Assembly (NCBI GenBank): GCA_050184295.1
Contig: JBFXAM010000024.1
Span: 1-48,864, forward strand
Source of the DNA: JBFXAM01 sp050184295
Lineage (GTDB): Bacteria > Planctomycetota > Phycisphaerae > UBA1845 > Fen-1342
Length of the DNA: 48,864 nt
Reading direction: 5' to 3'
Under the pieces are notes generated by a model. That model saw nothing but the letters and a program-made list of their open reading frames with translations. It was not told where the DNA came from and ran no database searches. A program made the position numbers and the translations under genes. Of the stretch, positions 7,899 through 16,176 are shown piece by piece; the stretch's first letter is position 1; the number at the start of each line of letters is the position of its first letter.

Positions 7899-9179
7899 AT
7901 GGCCAACTCGCAACTGCGGCGCCTGGCGCGCCTGATTCCGGCGGCGCTCGCGTGCGGCACCGCGCCGCTCGCGACGCAAGCGCAGAACGGCGGCGACCAG
8001 TGCGACCAGGCGACGCAGGTCGCCGAAGGCGTCTACTCGTTCAACAACATTCTCGCGACCGGGGGCGGCCCCAATCCGTGTAACAACATCGGCGCGACCG
8101 ACGTGTGGTATTGCTACTCCGCCGACTGCACGCGCCCGGTGACGTTCAGCCTCTGCAACAGTAACTTCGACACGGTGCTTGCCATTTACGCGAACAATTG
8201 CAGTTGCCCTGCCGCGCTGCCGGCGCTTGTTTGCAACGACGACTTCTGCGATGTCCAGTCGCGCGCCACGATCAACGCCGTCCGCGGGCAGCGCTACCTC
8301 GTCCAGATCGGCGGCTCGTTCGGCCTGCGCGGCGCGGGGCAACTGGAGATCACCGCGCCGGAGTGTCCGGGCGCCTGCTGCGTCGGCACGACTTGCACGC
8401 TGGAATTCGCCGCCGACTGCACCGCCGCGGGCGGCCAATTCCAAGGCCAAGGCGTGCCCTGCGCCGGACCGGCGGGCAACCCGCGCGCCTATTCCTCCGG
8501 CGCGATCAACCTGCCGATACCGGACGGCGACCTCACGGGAATCGCGCACACGCTGGTCGTGCCGGACGCGCTCACCCTCGCCGACGCAAACATCTACGTC
8601 GAGCTCGACCACACCTTCATCGCCGACCTGACGATCTGGGTGGCGCGCGGCAGCGAGGAGATCACGCTCTGGCGGACCGCCTGCTCCAGCCAGGACAACC
8701 TCCGCATCACCTTCGATGACGAAGGCGTCAACGTCGTCTGCGCCAGCCCCACCGTCGGCAACGTCCGCCCGCAGAACACCGGCGGCCAGCCGCTCAGCGC
8801 CTTCGACAACGACCCCGCGCTGGGCGAATGGACCCTCCGCGTCCGCGACGAAGTCGGCGGCGAATCCGGCACGCTCCGCGAATGGCGCGTCATCGTGGAC
8901 GAGCTGCTCCCTAGCCCCTGCGCTGTGCCCTGCGCCGGACGCCTCCGCGGCGACACCAACACCGACGGAATGGTCAACAACTTCGACATCGATCCGTTCG
9001 TCCTCGCGATCGCGTCGCCGGACGCGTACATCCTGCAATATTGCGCCGGCGACCCGCAGTGCCTCCTCTGTCACGCCGACCTCGACGGCAATGGACTGGT
9101 CAATAACTTCGATATCAATCCCTTCGTCGACTGTCTCGCGAACCTGCCCAGCCCCGGCGAACCCTGCCTCCTCCCGTAG
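7899..9179 (+). CDS. Secreted protein with prepeptidase-like, P/Homo B and dockerin-like domains
   Basis: A 426-residue exported protein with no catalytic domain. Residues 1-27 are a signal peptide. Residues about 45-150 resemble the beta-sandwich found after secreted peptidases (DVWYCYSADC, then SNFDTVLAIY). A short cysteine-rich segment (CPGACCVGTTCTLEF) follows. Residues about 200-335 match the proprotein-convertase P/Homo B domain (NLPIPDGDLTGIAHTL, and near its end GEWTLRVRDEVGGESGTLRE). The C-terminus (about 345-426) carries two dockerin-like calcium repeats (NTDGMVNNFDIDPFVLAI, NGLVNNFDINPFVDCL). The start at ATG 7899 follows GGAGGG; the frame is open 27 codons further up. P-domains usually accompany a subtilisin, but none is encoded here. 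It may be a surface adhesion or structural protein. Confidence 0.8.
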   Translation: MANSQLRRLARLIPAALACGTAPLATQAQNGGDQCDQATQVAEGVYSFNNILATGGGPNPCNNIGATDVWYCYSADCTRPVTFSLCNSNFDTVLAIYANNCSCPAALPALVCNDDFCDVQSRATINAVRGQRYLVQIGGSFGLRGAGQLEITAPECPGACCVGTTCTLEFAADCTAAGGQFQGQGVPCAGPAGNPRAYSSGAINLPIPDGDLTGIAHTLVVPDALTLADANIYVELDHTFIADLTIWVARGSEEITLWRTACSSQDNLRITFDDEGVNVVCASPTVGNVRPQNTGGQPLSAFDNDPALGEWTLRVRDEVGGESGTLREWRVIVDELLPSPCAVPCAGRLRGDTNTDGMVNNFDIDPFVLAIASPDAYILQYCAGDPQCLLCHADLDGNGLVNNFDINPFVDCLANLPSPGEPCLLP

Positions 9180-9310
9180 CCCGCGACGCCGCACTCGCGC
9201 GAACATTCGCGGCGGACACCGAGCGCAGGCCGCGCGCCACTCTCCAACCAGGGACGCCTGCACGCTTCGTTCAGGACTTGTCGCAATTTGCGTCGGTTCA
9301 ACGCGCCGAT

Positions 9311-9339
9311 TTGGCACGGCGGTGTGGCGCGGCCACAAT
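9311..9339 (+). promoter_or_regulatory. Sigma70-type promoter for the 9399 gene
   Basis: TTGGCA (9311-9316) and CACAAT (9334-9339) are separated by exactly 17 bases; each matches consensus at five of six positions. The predicted leader is about 55 bases and carries the AGGAG ribosome-binding site for ATG 9399. Confidence 0.6.
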
Positions 9340-9398
9340 ACCCGTGGGGCGCCCCGCGGCCCCCGTCCGACGCACATTCCGCCATTCAGGAGCGAGCC

Positions 9399-11558
9399 AT
9401 GTCGACAACCACCCGAACGATCTTGTTCGTCGCCACACTCCTCGCCGCAGCGACCGCGCCGTCCGTCGCACAGCCGACGCACGACCTCGCGAGCCTGATG
9501 CCCGCCGACACGATCGTGTACATCGGCTGGGCGCCGGACGCCGCGCAGGCCCCCCGCCTGGGCGGCCTGGCGAAGCTCATCTTCGACGGCGTGCACAAGC
9601 TGAATCCGGACGACGTGGAGAACGAGGCAGTCACCGCCATCCTTGATCTGTACGCGGCGGCGATCGCGGCGCCGGGCGGCGTGGGCGTGTTCAACCTGGA
9701 GTTTCCGCCGGGCCGGCCGCGAATCGATGCCGCCGCGGTCGTGAACGCCGGCGCGAAGGCGTCGGATTTGGCGCTGAAGCTCGGGGCGCTGGTGCGCCGG
9801 GCCGCCGCCGATCTGAAGCCCGAGTCGCGGACGATCGACGCTGTCTCGTTCGAGTCGATCACGATCCCCGACGGCGAGCTGCCGCTCGCGTGGGGCGCGC
9901 ACGAAGGGCGCTTCTTTGTCGCGGTCGGCGACGGCGGGCTTCAGAAAGTCGTTGCGCGGCTCACGTCGAAGGGGCAGTCGCTGCTCGACAACGATGAGTT
10001 CAAGCTCCAGCGCCGCAAGACCGACGCCGGCGCCCACGGCCCGCACTTCTGCGTGTTTGCCGACCTCGCGAGCATGATGGGCCGGCTGAAGATCTCCGCC
10101 CAGACGGACGGCACGCCGCCGGCCCTGTTCGAGAAGATCGTGAAGGAGTCCGGGTTCGGCGCGCTGCGCTCGACCTATCTGCACACCGACGTCGCCGACG
10201 GCATCCCCCGCACGCGCTGGTACACGCACGTCGACGGCCCGTTCGTCGGCCTGCTCCACCTCTGGCAGCAGAAGCCGCTCACCGACGACGACCTTCGCAT
10301 CGTCCCGAAGAGCGCGTACTGGGCCCTGGTCGGAAACCTCGATCTGGTCGCCGCCTGGCGCGAGACGCTCCGCGTCGTCGACGCGATCGACTCCGACGCC
10401 GCCATGAATCTCGAAGGCGGCCTCGCCGCGTCGAAGCAGGTGCTCGGCTTCTCGATCACCGACGACCTGCTGCCCGCGTTCGGCGACACGTGGACGCTTT
10501 ACGACGCGCGCGAGCACGGCGGCGTGCTGCTGATGGGCAGCGTGCTGGCCGCGGAGGTGCGCGACGCGAAGGCGCTCGGCGGCATGCTCGAACGCCTGGT
10601 CGAACTGGCCGGCGTCTTCTCGCTCGAATCGCCGGTCCGCGTCGAGCTGCGCGAATACGCACACGGCGCGCACGCCATCAAGTATGTGCTGATCGGCAAC
10701 GTCCCCGCGCCCGTCGCGCCCGCCTGGACCTTTGTCGGCGACCGCTGGGTCTTCGGACTCTTTCCGCAGACCGTCGCCGCCGCCGCCCGCCACATCGACC
10801 CCAAGACGCGCGGCGCGACGCTGCTCGATCACGCCGACTTCAAAAAGCTCCGCGCGCTGCTGCCCAAGGACGCGCAGAGCCTCGGCTACTACGACACGCG
10901 CTATCTGACGGAGCTGTTCTACGGCTTCAGTCTGCCGTTCGCGGCGCTCGGCGCGTCGCTCGGCGCGGGGCCGAACAGCCTGGGAGTTCCGGAGTTGCTG
11001 CCCCCTTTGGATGAAGTGACGAAGGATGTGCTGAACTGCGTGAGCGTGACGAGCGTGGACAAGGACGGCCTGCTGGTCTCCCAGATCGGACACGGCGAAC
11101 CGCTCGCGGCGGCCGCCGCGGGCGTCGCGCTGGGCTCGTCGATCGTGCTCCCGTCGCTGGCACGGGCGCGCGAACTGGCGAAGCGAACCGTGAGCTCTTC
11201 GAACCTGCGCGCGCTGGGCATGGCGTTGCACGTCCATGCGAGCGAGCACGAGGGCAGCTTCCCACAGACATTCGACGTGCTCGTGCAGGCCGGCGTACTC
11301 ACGCCCCAACAGCTCGCCTCGCCGCGCAATCCCGATCCCGCGACGCCCTCGTACGACTATGTCGCCGGCCAGTCAACCAAGGCTGACATGCGCAACGTGC
11401 TGGCGTATGAGCGGACGTTCTCGCCGGAGGGCACCAATGTCCTGTTCGTCGATGGGCACGTCGAATGGATGCGGCTGGACGAGTTTCGCGCCGCCGTGCG
11501 CGCGACGTACAAACGACTGAATCGCGAAAACGAGCTGCCGGCGGAGTTCGGGGAGTAA
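9399..11558 (+). CDS. Large secreted protein with C-terminal pilin-like (H-X9-DG type) segment
   Basis: A 719-residue protein with a signal peptide (residues 1-24, ending APSVAQ). The body of about 560 residues resembles the planctomycetal DUF3352-like exported proteins: it opens with LMPADTIVYIGWAPDA and contains repeated alpha/beta stretches. I see no catalytic motif. Residues about 570-719 look like the globular part of planctomycete type II pseudopilins: an Ala-rich helix with SIVLPSLARARELAKR, then SSSNLRALGMALH and, near residue 680, NVLFVDGHVEWM. Here this module is at the C-terminus, with no prepilin peptidase site before it. ATG 9399 is chosen for the preceding AGGAG. It is likely envelope-located with unknown role; the family naming is from memory of conserved patterns, not a search. 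Confidence 0.75.
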   Translation: MSTTTRTILFVATLLAAATAPSVAQPTHDLASLMPADTIVYIGWAPDAAQAPRLGGLAKLIFDGVHKLNPDDVENEAVTAILDLYAAAIAAPGGVGVFNLEFPPGRPRIDAAAVVNAGAKASDLALKLGALVRRAAADLKPESRTIDAVSFESITIPDGELPLAWGAHEGRFFVAVGDGGLQKVVARLTSKGQSLLDNDEFKLQRRKTDAGAHGPHFCVFADLASMMGRLKISAQTDGTPPALFEKIVKESGFGALRSTYLHTDVADGIPRTRWYTHVDGPFVGLLHLWQQKPLTDDDLRIVPKSAYWALVGNLDLVAAWRETLRVVDAIDSDAAMNLEGGLAASKQVLGFSITDDLLPAFGDTWTLYDAREHGGVLLMGSVLAAEVRDAKALGGMLERLVELAGVFSLESPVRVELREYAHGAHAIKYVLIGNVPAPVAPAWTFVGDRWVFGLFPQTVAAAARHIDPKTRGATLLDHADFKKLRALLPKDAQSLGYYDTRYLTELFYGFSLPFAALGASLGAGPNSLGVPELLPPLDEVTKDVLNCVSVTSVDKDGLLVSQIGHGEPLAAAAAGVALGSSIVLPSLARARELAKRTVSSSNLRALGMALHVHASEHEGSFPQTFDVLVQAGVLTPQQLASPRNPDPATPSYDYVAGQSTKADMRNVLAYERTFSPEGTNVLFVDGHVEWMRLDEFRAAVRATYKRLNRENELPAEFGE

Positions 11559-11579
11559 GGGCGGCGCGCCGCGGCAATT

Positions 11580-11621
11580 TCACGAGCGCGGCGCTCGCCA
11601 CAACGGGCGCGGCGCTCGTGA
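11580..11621 (+). terminator. Hairpin after the 9399 gene
   Basis: Arms TCACGAGCGC (11580-11589) and GCGCTCGTGA (11612-11621) are perfectly complementary, and the loop holds another copy of GCGGCGCTCG. It begins 21 bases after the stop. There is no T-run, so its efficiency as a terminator is uncertain. Confidence 0.4.
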
Positions 11622-11743
11622 CCCTCGACTCGCGCCGCGCGTCCTGCCGCGCGCGCACCCCGCGGCGCGCGTGCGCGTTCGTCGCGCTGCCCGCGCGCGA
11701 CCTCGTCGCAGGCTCACGACCCCGCCGCCGACCGATTCCACGC

Positions 11744-11749
11744 TAGAAT
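11744..11749 (+). promoter_or_regulatory. Candidate -10 box for the homogentisate dioxygenase-like gene
   Basis: TAGAAT lies 75 bases before ATG 11824. It matches -10 boxes seen elsewhere in the window, but no -35 box stands out at the proper distance. Confidence 0.3.
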
Positions 11750-11823
11750 GCCCTTTGCCGCGGCACGCCGCCGGACCCGGAGCGTCGGCGGACGATGTTG
11801 AACGCCCCAGGGAGACGCGCGTC

Positions 11824-13038
11824 ATGATCCACCGTCACACGCTTGGCAAAGTCCCGCCAAAGCCGCACACGACGTTCTATGAAGGCGACAAGCTGCTCAT
11901 GGAGCAGATGGTCACGCGCGAAGGCTTCAACGGCCCGTTCTCGATCCTCTATTACCGCATCCCCCCGACCGACGAGTTCGAAGTCGAGTCGCTGGCGCTC
12001 CCCGGCTTCTGCCCGTTCGAGCTCGTCAAGGAGCAGCCGCTCCACCGCCGGCACGTGAAGACCCAGGACCTCAAGCCGCACGGCGACTTTCTCACCGGGC
12101 GCAAGACGCTCCTGGTCAACCGCACGCTGCAAATGGGCCTCTGCAAGCCGGTCGAGCCGGCAACGCACTTCTTCAGTAACGGCGACGGCGACGAATGCTG
12201 GTTTGTGAAGGATGGCAGCGGGCGCCTCGAAAGCGTCTATGGCATCCTGCCTTTCCGCAAGCACGACTACCTGCTCATCCCCAAGAGCACGCCGTATCGG
12301 CTGCACCTCGACAACCACACTGGCACGCTGCTGGTGTTCGAGGGCCGACCGTGGATCGGCGTGCCGAAGCAATATCGCAACGCGTGGGGGCAGATCACCG
12401 ATTACGCCCCGTTCACCCACCGCGATTTCCGCCCCCCGACCGAGCTGCTTCGGTTCGACGCGCGGGCGCACGGGGCGCTGCCGTTCCGGCTCGCGGTGAA
12501 GGCCGGCGACGAGTTGACGGTCCACAAGTCCAAGCACTTTCCGCTCGACGTCGCGGGCTGGGACGGGCTGGTCTACCCGGTCGCGTTCAACATCCCCGAC
12601 TATCAGCCGAAGACCGCCAGCGTCCACCTGCCGCCGACGATCCACACGACCTTCGCCGGCGACGACTTCGTGATCTGCTCGTTCGTGCCGCGGCTCGTGG
12701 ACTATTACAACCGCGACGGCTCGCGCGCGATTCCCTGCCCCTACGCCCATGCCAGCGTCGACATGGACGAGATTCTCTATTACGTCGACGGCAACTTCAC
12801 CAGCCGCCGCGGCATCTCCAGCGAGTCGATCAGCCTGCACCCGTTGGGCGTGACGCACGGGCCGCACCCGGGGACGTATCAGCGCTCGATCGGCGCGGCC
12901 CGCACCGACGAGTTGGCGGTCATGTGCGACGCATACACGCCGTTCCGCATGACCACCGTCGCCGACCAGATCGAGGACAAGGGCTACCACAAGAGCTGGG
13001 TGACCGCCGAAGGCGACAGCGAGTGGACGAGCAAGTAG
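11824..13038 (+). CDS. hmgA: Homogentisate 1,2-dioxygenase family protein
   Basis: A 404-residue cupin-fold Fe(II) dioxygenase homologue. The family opens the ring of homogentisate to maleylacetoacetate in tyrosine breakdown. The sequence matches along its length: the N-terminal half has FFSNGDGDECWFVKDGSG and LLIPKSTPYRLH. The C-terminal half has the metal region PYAHASVDMDEILYYVDGNF (His at about 308 with acidic residues six and seven positions on), followed by SLHPLGVTHGPHPG (about 338-351). The spacing between the His and the Glu is one residue longer than I recall for the human enzyme, so this may be a distinct bacterial subfamily with a related substrate. The start is ATG 11824; the frame is open 51 codons upstream without a better site. 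It converges on a pterin-carbinolamine dehydratase gene, consistent with aromatic amino-acid degradation. Confidence 0.85.
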   Translation: MIHRHTLGKVPPKPHTTFYEGDKLLMEQMVTREGFNGPFSILYYRIPPTDEFEVESLALPGFCPFELVKEQPLHRRHVKTQDLKPHGDFLTGRKTLLVNRTLQMGLCKPVEPATHFFSNGDGDECWFVKDGSGRLESVYGILPFRKHDYLLIPKSTPYRLHLDNHTGTLLVFEGRPWIGVPKQYRNAWGQITDYAPFTHRDFRPPTELLRFDARAHGALPFRLAVKAGDELTVHKSKHFPLDVAGWDGLVYPVAFNIPDYQPKTASVHLPPTIHTTFAGDDFVICSFVPRLVDYYNRDGSRAIPCPYAHASVDMDEILYYVDGNFTSRRGISSESISLHPLGVTHGPHPGTYQRSIGAARTDELAVMCDAYTPFRMTTVADQIEDKGYHKSWVTAEGDSEWTSK

Positions 13039-13054
13039 GCGCGGCGGACGCGCC
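13038..13054. terminator. Hairpin between convergent genes
   Basis: GGCGCG / CGCGCC with a 5-base loop starts at the last base of the dioxygenase stop codon and fills most of the 27-base gap before the convergent dehydratase gene. It is symmetrical, so it could serve both strands; there are no T-runs. Confidence 0.4.
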
Positions 13055-13065
13055 GCCCGCACAGC

Positions 13066-13395
13066 CTAATGCGACAGCCGGTCGATCTTGGCGGCGAGGA
13101 CGAAGTCGCTCTCGGAGAGCCCGCCGATCGAGTGCGTCCACAGTCCGATCTCGACCTTGCCCCACGTGAGCAGGATGTCGGGATGATGCCCCTGCTCTTC
13201 GGCCAGCGCCCCGACGCGATTGACGAACGCCAGCGCCGTGACGAAGTCGGGGAATTTGAAGCGCTTGTCCAGCCGGCGACCCTCGACGATGTGCCACTCC
13301 TTCAACTGCGCCAGCAGCCCGTCGGCGACCGCGCCGGTGAGCGGCGGCGTGCCGGGCTTGCACGGAACGCAACGTTGGTCGGCCAGCGCGGACAT
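13066..13395 (-). CDS. phhB: Pterin-4a-carbinolamine dehydratase
   Basis: A 109-residue cytosolic enzyme that dehydrates 4a-hydroxytetrahydropterin, recycling the cofactor of aromatic amino-acid hydroxylases. The length is typical. The fold's hallmarks are visible: W-H-I-V-E-G near residue 34, then RFKFPDFVTALAFVNRVGAL, the active-site segment EQGHHPDI (residues about 68-75), and WTHSIGGLSESDFVLAAKID at the end. The start at ATG 13395 follows GGGAGGA; upstream frame is open but not protein-like. No phenylalanine hydroxylase is present in the window, so the partner enzyme must be elsewhere. Convergence with the homogentisate dioxygenase homologue suggests, but does not prove, a shared pathway. 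Confidence 0.92.
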   Translation of the reverse strand: MSALADQRCVPCKPGTPPLTGAVADGLLAQLKEWHIVEGRRLDKRFKFPDFVTALAFVNRVGALAEEQGHHPDILLTWGKVEIGLWTHSIGGLSESDFVLAAKIDRLSH

Positions 13396-13448
13396 GGCGA
13401 TCCTCCCGGGCGCCCACGGGGAGCGCTCCACGAACATCGTAGAACGAA

Positions 13449-13475
13449 GCGCCGCAGTTGGCGACCGTGCGGCGC
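13449..13475 (-). terminator. Hairpin ending the polysaccharide gene block
   Basis: GCGCCGCA / TGCGGCGC is a perfect 8-base stem with an 11-base loop, starting 15 bases after the stop of the last polysaccharide gene (13491). On the minus strand it is followed by the T-richer stretch TTCGTTCT, so it is a fair terminator candidate. Confidence 0.5.
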
Positions 13476-13490
13476 CCGGGAACGCCCGGC

Positions 13491-14345
13491 TCAGCCCTGT
13501 CGCCGGCCGATGTAGATCAGGTGCGGGCTCCACGCGTGCTCGATCGCCCGGCCGCGCAGCGCCGCAAACAGCGCGTGGTTGATGACGTCCGACAATCGGT
13601 CCATGCCGCGTGCGACCCAACCGCGCGGCGAATGCTCGTGCCGAAGCACCAATCCAAAAAACTGAAACACGCCGACGTATTGGCAGCAGAGCGACTCCAG
13701 GCCCTGATGCTCGAAGAGTTCGCCGTACACGCGACGCCGCATGATCCTCGTGTTGTGTGCGTTCAGAATATCGCGTGCGCACGTCGCCAGAAACGGCCAC
13801 GCGAAGCTCCGCAAGTTCGGGATCGTGCACACCAGGTAACCGCCCGGCTTCAGCAGGTTCACATGCTGCGCGATGACGCCACGCGGCTCGGGAAAGTGCT
13901 CGACGAAACCGCGCGACAGCACGACGTCAAAACGGCCGGCGAGACCCTGCTGGACCGCCGGGGCAAAGAAGTCGCCCTCGTGCACGTTCGCCGGGTCGAT
14001 GCCGTTCCGCGCAAACACGCCGCGCGTCTCGGCCGCCCCCACCGGGCTGTACTCAATCCCGAAAGGCACGTAGCCGAACAGCTCGCGCATCCGCAGCAGG
14101 TGTCGCCCCGGTGCGCAGCCCACCTCCACCACCGACCAGTCCGAGCGCACCGGCAGATGCCGCTTCATCACTCGCGCCGTCTGAAAGTCGGCGTACGACT
14201 CGCTCGGCTGGGCGCCGACGCGCGCGCGCAGCCGCGCCAGCCGGCCGCGCACGCCGCGTTCGCTGCGCACGCTTGCCGCGGCGTTCTCCGCCGAGTAGTC
14301 CTGGTGGCGCGCGTCCCAGAACTTGCGGTCAACAAGCTGGCTCAT
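13491..14345 (-). CDS. SAM-dependent class I methyltransferase
   Basis: A 284-residue soluble methyltransferase, last gene of the polysaccharide block. The SAM-binding motif I is VVEVGCAPGRHLL (about 72-84). The acidic loop includes FGIEYSPVG, motif II is around GRFDVVLSRGFVEHF, and the post-motif is LLKPGGYLVCTIPN, all in the order usual for the Methyltransf_11/23 type. The N-terminus, SQLVDRKFWDARHQDYS, is typical of sugar or polyprenyl-linked methyltransferases. ATG 14345 follows AAGGGGGAT. It lies 52 bases after the flippase gene. It most likely methylates a sugar of the repeat unit or caps the chain; the acceptor is unknown. Confidence 0.82.
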   Translation of the reverse strand: MSQLVDRKFWDARHQDYSAENAAASVRSERGVRGRLARLRARVGAQPSESYADFQTARVMKRHLPVRSDWSVVEVGCAPGRHLLRMRELFGYVPFGIEYSPVGAAETRGVFARNGIDPANVHEGDFFAPAVQQGLAGRFDVVLSRGFVEHFPEPRGVIAQHVNLLKPGGYLVCTIPNLRSFAWPFLATCARDILNAHNTRIMRRRVYGELFEHQGLESLCCQYVGVFQFFGLVLRHEHSPRGWVARGMDRLSDVINHALFAALRGRAIEHAWSPHLIYIGRRQG

Positions 14346-14397
14346 CGCTCGGATCCCCCTTGCACGTCGGCTCGCGGCCGCCGGCGCGCCGCGCGGT

Positions 14398-16131
14398 TTA
14401 TTCGTCCACCCCGACCGTCTGCGGCGTGCGGTGCTCGCGGAGCGCTTTGCCCGGCGCGCTTCGGGGCGACGCCGGCCTTGTCTCGTGCCCCGCACGCGAA
14501 CGCCGACGTGCTCCCCGCAGCGACCGGCCGATCGCGTCGCGAAACACAAATGCATACACCGCCAGCGTCGCGGCGCCGCCCAGCCCCACGACCAGCCAGT
14601 CCGCACCGAGCGGCGCCGCGCGAATCGCGCCGAAGACCGCCGCGAGCGCAAGAGTGAGCGGCAGCGCGCGGCGGAACAGCGTCCATGCGTAACGCCGCAA
14701 CCCGACGCCGATCGACCGACACGCAAGCCGCGGAATGACGAGTCCGTCGACGATCGTGATCGGCACGACGATCGCGATCGCGGCCCCGAGCAGGCCCATC
14801 TTCAACGGCCCGAGCAGCAACAGGCTCAGCAGGATGCCCGCAACCGCGCCGATCGCGGTGGCGGCTCCGGGCGCTCCGTGCGCGCCGCGGCCGAGCAGAA
14901 TGAAATACGAGCCGCGCTGCGTCAGGCTCGCGAAGTGGCCGATCGCCAGCAGCGCCAGCAGCCCAACCTCGTGAAACCCCGCGCCCATCCACACGTTCAT
15001 CAGCGGGCCGCCGAGAAACACGAGAAAGAGCACGCCGGGCAACGCGACCATGAGGCTGAACTCGCCCGCGCGGCGCAGCAACCGCTCGGACGCCGCGCCG
15101 TCGCCGCGCTCCTGTAGCGCGCTGGCGTTCGGAATCAGCACGACCGCGGCCTTGCGCACCAGCTTTTCGAGCGCCGCGACGAGCGCCCGGGCCCGCGAGA
15201 ACACGGCCAGCGCCTCGAGCCCGAGAAATCGCCCGACCAGCACGGCGTTGGTCTGGTAGAGCATGACCTGCGCGATGTTGAACAGAAAGCTCTTGCCGCC
15301 GAACCGCACCACGTACCCCATCGTCCGCCGTCGGACAAAGCGCGGCGCGGCGCGCCAGTATGGGTCGATCCGGCGGGCGAAATGGAGTTTGAGCTGCCCG
15401 GCGACAAGCTCGCCGGCAAGATGAAACGCCGCCATCCAGATCAGCCCGCCGCCGGCGAGCACGACCCCGATCACCGCGAGCGTCGTGGCCAGGTGACACC
15501 CGCTGACGATCAGGTTGTGCAGCACGTAGCGCTGATGTCCGGTGAGGATTCCGTTGAACACGTGCAGCGGAAAACGAAACGCGATGCACAGCCCGAGCAG
15601 AAACACGGTCCCGCGCGCCGCGGGCAGCGACTGCGCATCGAGCGTCGGCAGCAGCCAGTGCAGCGACGCCGCCGTTCCCGCCGCGAGCAACAGCACAACC
15701 AGCCCGCACAGACCGAACAGAAAGCAGCACGAGCTGACCAGCGCGCTGAGGCCGTCCCAGTCGCGCCGCACGTGCAATGCCGCAACCTCGCGCCCGACCG
15801 AGGTCATCATGCCCCCGCCGACCAGCATGAAGTGCGCATTCAGCGACCACGCAAAGTCCCAGACGCCGAGCATCTCCTTGCCGATGTGGTCGGCGATGAG
15901 CCGCGGCAGCAGAAAGCCGGTTGCCACGAAAACGAGCTCGCCGCCGATGTTCGCGAGCGCGTTCTTCCACACGCCGCCGAGCCCGACCGACAGCGACGAT
16001 CCCGTCGGTCCAGCAGCGTTGCGCTCCCGTTCCGCCGGTTCGCCCGCCGCTTCCGACGCCGCATCCGGCGCGCGCGATGCATCCACGGGCGGCGCGGCCG
16101 GCGGATCGTGTCGAGCGCGATCGCGATTCAC
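14398..16131 (-). CDS. wzx: Wzx-type polysaccharide flippase (MATE/MOP superfamily)
   Basis: A 577-residue membrane protein expected to flip the lipid-linked repeat unit across the inner membrane. Residues 1-50 are a disordered Ala/Pro/Glu-rich cytoplasmic leader. Twelve or more hydrophobic segments follow, starting with ANIGGELVFVATGFLLPRLI. The second half has FLFNIAQVMLYQTNAVLVGR, the pattern seen at the start of the second bundle of MOP transporters. The C-terminal 45 residues are basic and soluble. The start is a GTG at 16131 with GGAG eight bases upstream; no better internal ATG has a ribosome-binding site. It lies 45 bases after the sulfotransferase gene. Its presence with a Wzy polymerase and a Wzc-like protein makes the pathway Wzx/Wzy-dependent. 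Confidence 0.85.
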   Translation of the reverse strand: MNRDRARHDPPAAPPVDASRAPDAASEAAGEPAERERNAAGPTGSSLSVGLGGVWKNALANIGGELVFVATGFLLPRLIADHIGKEMLGVWDFAWSLNAHFMLVGGGMMTSVGREVAALHVRRDWDGLSALVSSCCFLFGLCGLVVLLLAAGTAASLHWLLPTLDAQSLPAARGTVFLLGLCIAFRFPLHVFNGILTGHQRYVLHNLIVSGCHLATTLAVIGVVLAGGGLIWMAAFHLAGELVAGQLKLHFARRIDPYWRAAPRFVRRRTMGYVVRFGGKSFLFNIAQVMLYQTNAVLVGRFLGLEALAVFSRARALVAALEKLVRKAAVVLIPNASALQERGDGAASERLLRRAGEFSLMVALPGVLFLVFLGGPLMNVWMGAGFHEVGLLALLAIGHFASLTQRGSYFILLGRGAHGAPGAATAIGAVAGILLSLLLLGPLKMGLLGAAIAIVVPITIVDGLVIPRLACRSIGVGLRRYAWTLFRRALPLTLALAAVFGAIRAAPLGADWLVVGLGGAATLAVYAFVFRDAIGRSLRGARRRSRAGHETRPASPRSAPGKALREHRTPQTVGVDE

Positions 16132-16176
16132 GCGAAATCTCCGTCCCCGGGTCCGGCACCCGCGTGCAGAAGCCGT

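Noticed and set aside
183..9179. Cellulosome system based on the dockerin-like repeats
   Set aside because: No cohesin or scaffoldin and no glycoside hydrolase cluster is present. These repeats are common on planctomycete exported proteins.
3732..11309. A continuous minus-strand open frame of about 2,500 codons
   Set aside because: It only contains the TPR protein at its C-terminal end (3732-5135). The rest is antisense to the MutS2, P-domain and pilin-tail genes, has Arg/Ala/Gly-rich non-protein-like composition, and is open only because high GC makes stop codons rare.
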